From assembly GCA_964476375.1 (NCBI GenBank), contig CAYYZW010000332.1, forward strand, positions 1 through 15,350: DNA of 15,350 nt. Reading direction: 5' to 3'. This document shows, in pieces, positions 13,428 to 15,350 of this stretch (position 1 is its first letter; each line of letters begins with the position of its first letter). A model generated the notes under the pieces. That model worked only from the letters and a program-made list of their open reading frames with translations, was not told the origin of the DNA and searched no databases. The stretch comes from SAT2750 sp964476375. Its GTDB lineage: Bacteria > Planctomycetota > Planctomycetia > Pirellulales > Pirellulaceae. The translations under genes were made by a program, and so were the position numbers.

Positions 13428-14939
13428 CTAGCGGTAATCAGCACCGGACAGGCTCTCCAGCACCGAATCCTGCCAACGGCGAAGCTCAGCCTGCATGTTC
13501 ATCACGACCTCCGGACTGCTCCCTGCCAGGTTTCGTGATTCGGCCGGGTCACGTCGAAGATGAAATAGTTCGATGATCTCCTCCCCCTTCCCCTCTCCAT
13601 TGATGATCAGCTTGTGCGCTCCATCGAGAATCACGCGTGCACCCTGGTAGTCCCTGTCGCCGTGTGCCTCGTGATGAAAATTGCGGAAGTTGCGGGTGTA
13701 AAGATCGCCCATCATTTTCACCAGCGGTGTCGTTCCCTGCTGCAACTCGAGATCAATATAGGGCCTGGTTCCCGCCAGGTCCCTGGTGTTGAAACTCCAG
13801 AAAAAGATCGGGTGAGCACGTGCCGTCATCTCCCCGTCCAGCAGCGGCACCAGGCTGACACCGTCCAGCGGACGACTGGGAAGAGGTTGCCCGGCAAGCG
13901 CACAGAGCGTGGGCAACATATCGCTGGTCACCGTGTTCAGACTGGAAACCCGTGGCCGGTTGATCCGTGCCGGCCATTCGACAAGGCCCGGGACCCGGAT
14001 TCCCCCGCCATACATGGTCCCCTTCTGACCGCGAAAGGGGGGCGTTGTGCTGGCTCCGCTGGGCGACCCGTTGTCGCCGCAGTACCAGAGCAGGGTGTCG
14101 TCTCGCAGTCCTGACCGTGCCAGCCAGTCCCGGAGCTGGCCCAGAGAACGGTCCATGGCCGTGATCTCGGCATAACGTTCTCGCAGTACATCCCCGAGCG
14201 GGCGCGTGGTCGGCTTGCCGGTCTTGTTCGATGTCAGCCGCACCTGCTGATCGTTGTACTTCGCCGGCAGGTCATCATAGAGGGCCAGGTCCTTTTCCAG
14301 GCCGCTGTAGGGCTCGTGGGGGGAGCCATACCAGACCACAACAAAAAAGGGCTGCCGGCGAGCGCGTGCCTTCCTGATAAACCGAATGGCCTGGTCAATC
14401 AGAATCTCCGAGCTTTCCCCCCTGACCTGCCTTGGTGGTCCGCCATTTCGCGAAAGGACGGGATTGAGCTCAAAGAAGTTGTCATGGGAAAGCCAGCGGT
14501 CAAATCCCATCGCTCCCGGACTGGTGGGGGATGCCGCCTTGACCGGGCCCAGGTGCCACTTGCCGAAATGCCCGCAGGCATAACCCGCCTTGCCGAGAAT
14601 CTGGGCGATCGTGATCTCCTCGGGCCGGATCGAGTAGTTGGGAGTCAATGTTCCATAACGGTTGGGATGACGGCCGGTCATCACGCTTCCGCGGGTTGGA
14701 GAACAGGAAGGATGCGCCGAGTAGAAATGATCCAGTCGAAGTCCGCTGGCCGCGATCTCGTCCAGAACCGGCGTCTGGAGGTGGGGGTGTCCGTTATAGC
14801 CGGTCTCGTCCCAGCCATGATCATCCCCCATCAGCAGGATGATATTGGGGGGGGACTGGGCCAGCAGTGGTGTCCCAGCAACCAGCAGCACAACCAACAA
14901 TCCCACCAGGGACATCGACCGGGGAAAAGGCTGGACCAT
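13428..14939 (-). CDS. Secreted formylglycine-dependent sulfatase (type I, arylsulfatase family)
   Basis: The 503-residue enzyme hydrolyses a sulfate ester, probably on a glycan, outside the cytoplasm. After a Sec signal peptide (hydrophobic 9-26) it shows the metal-binding pair Asp39-Asp40 (LMGDDHGW), the signature CSPTRGSVMTGR (79-90) with Cys79 as the residue to be converted to formylglycine, GKWHLG (126-131) with Lys127 and His129, SPHEPY with His208, the second metal pair in CGDNG (Asp289, Asn290), and a late Lys306. All expected active-site positions are present. The Cys form needs a formylglycine-generating enzyme, not seen in this window. The ATG at 14939 has AGGA with a 7-nt spacer. 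The gene follows the serine-hydrolase gene by 38 nt, so the two are probably one transcript. Sulfate position and substrate cannot be read. Confidence 0.95.
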   Translation of the reverse strand: MVQPFPRSMSLVGLLVVLLVAGTPLLAQSPPNIILLMGDDHGWDETGYNGHPHLQTPVLDEIAASGLRLDHFYSAHPSCSPTRGSVMTGRHPNRYGTLTPNYSIRPEEITIAQILGKAGYACGHFGKWHLGPVKAASPTSPGAMGFDRWLSHDNFFELNPVLSRNGGPPRQVRGESSEILIDQAIRFIRKARARRQPFFVVVWYGSPHEPYSGLEKDLALYDDLPAKYNDQQVRLTSNKTGKPTTRPLGDVLRERYAEITAMDRSLGQLRDWLARSGLRDDTLLWYCGDNGSPSGASTTPPFRGQKGTMYGGGIRVPGLVEWPARINRPRVSSLNTVTSDMLPTLCALAGQPLPSRPLDGVSLVPLLDGEMTARAHPIFFWSFNTRDLAGTRPYIDLELQQGTTPLVKMMGDLYTRNFRNFHHEAHGDRDYQGARVILDGAHKLIINGEGKGEEIIELFHLRRDPAESRNLAGSSPEVVMNMQAELRRWQDSVLESLSGADYR

Positions 14940-14977
14940 CTGGTGTTCCTGTGGACGTGCAACTCGTCTTGAAAGTC

Positions 14978-15350
14978 TTACTTCACGATGGCGTCATAGA
15001 CCAGGGGCTTGATGGCGTCTTCAAGCTGGGACGTGAAAGGCATCCGCTGACTCAGCACGACCACCGCCAGTTCGTCCTTTGGCGAGATCCAGAAGTGGGT
15101 ACTCGCCGCGCCACCCCAGCCGTATTCACCAATCCGAAGTGGACTGCTGGTCGTCTTTTTCTTGTCGACCACCGAGAATCCCAATCCAAACCCGACACCG
15201 GGACGTTCCCCTCCCAGGGAGAGCGGAAAGGCACTCGCTGGCAGCTGGGCTTTTGTCATTGCCTGGACCGTGGCGGCCTTGAGGATACGGTTTCCATCCA
15301 GTTCTCCCCGGTTGAGCATCATCTGGCAGAAGCGGATGTAGTCCCGTGCG
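14978..15350 (-). CDS. Beta-lactamase-family serine hydrolase, C-terminal part only
   Basis: The gene enters from the right edge; only the last 124 codons are visible. The segment ARDYIRFCQMMLNRGELDG followed by RILKAATVQAMT is the usual end of the helical domain in PF00144 proteins (class C beta-lactamase/esterase group). GYGWGG-like EYGWGGAASTHFWISPKDE is their third active-site region (WGG type, as in EstB-like esterases, rather than KTG). The catalytic SxxK and YxN motifs lie outside the window. Such proteins in planctomycetes are often secreted esterases or peptidases, not resistance enzymes; this one's substrate is unknown. It ends 38 nt before the sulfatase start. Confidence 0.85.
   Translation of the reverse strand, partial: ARDYIRFCQMMLNRGELDGNRILKAATVQAMTKAQLPASAFPLSLGGERPGVGFGLGFSVVDKKKTTSSPLRIGEYGWGGAASTHFWISPKDELAVVVLSQRMPFTSQLEDAIKPLVYDAIVK

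Noticed and set aside
14847..14854. Eight-G run in the sulfatase signal-peptide region as a phase switch
   Set aside because: The frame is intact, the run encodes the expected SPP junction before the mature domain, and no alternative frame gives a product.

Overview
The window reads as a GC-rich chromosomal segment of a Planctomycetota bacterium, most like the Pirellulales/Planctomycetales group. The evidence is the protein content: DUF1501, DUF1552 and a DUF1587/1595/1592/1588/1585 c-type cytochrome, a formylglycine-type sulfatase, a sialate-O-acetylesterase-like protein, and a secreted PQQ-repeat propeller. This mix is typical of planctomycete genomes. I see no tRNA, rRNA, CRISPR array, insertion sequence or phage gene.

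Layout. (1) Positions 1-1432, minus strand: a DUF1501 gene that leaves the window. It carries an in-frame TGA at 188-190, and the conserved C-terminal part continues in the same frame beyond it. (2) Positions 1433-1608: a divergent intergenic region with a plausible minus-strand promoter. (3) Positions 1609-3784, plus strand: a small membrane protein and a 455-residue protein of no family I recognise. The second has a Ser/Asp/His layout like an alpha/beta hydrolase. (4) Positions 3829-15350: a long co-directional run on the minus strand, converging on region 3. In transcription order it holds a beta-lactamase-family serine hydrolase (cut by the right edge), a sulfatase, a DUF1552 protein, a large two-haem-motif cytochrome with a PA14 domain (its ATG overlaps the DUF1552 stop by one base), a five-bladed propeller resembling GH43-type proteins, a tandem SASA esterase whose second domain has lost its catalytic serine and histidine, a PQQ-repeat propeller, and a membrane methyltransferase of the ICMT/PEMT type.

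How the genes may work together. Nearly all proteins of the minus-strand run carry Sec- or Tat-type N-termini and act outside the cytoplasm. A sulfatase, an acetylesterase, a glycosidase-like propeller and a glycan-binding PA14 domain suggest processing of a decorated (sulfated, acetylated) glycan. The DUF1552/DUF1592 pair would be a membrane- or envelope-associated redox component of unknown role. This is inference from co-localisation: the spacers between the later genes are 61-125 nt, so one transcript is not proven.

Two start codons were moved from the longest open frame. The methyltransferase most likely starts at a GTG at 4524 and the DUF1552 protein at the ATG at 13244, each behind a good Shine-Dalgarno sequence. 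The PQQ protein start was placed at 5959 to give a normal signal peptide.
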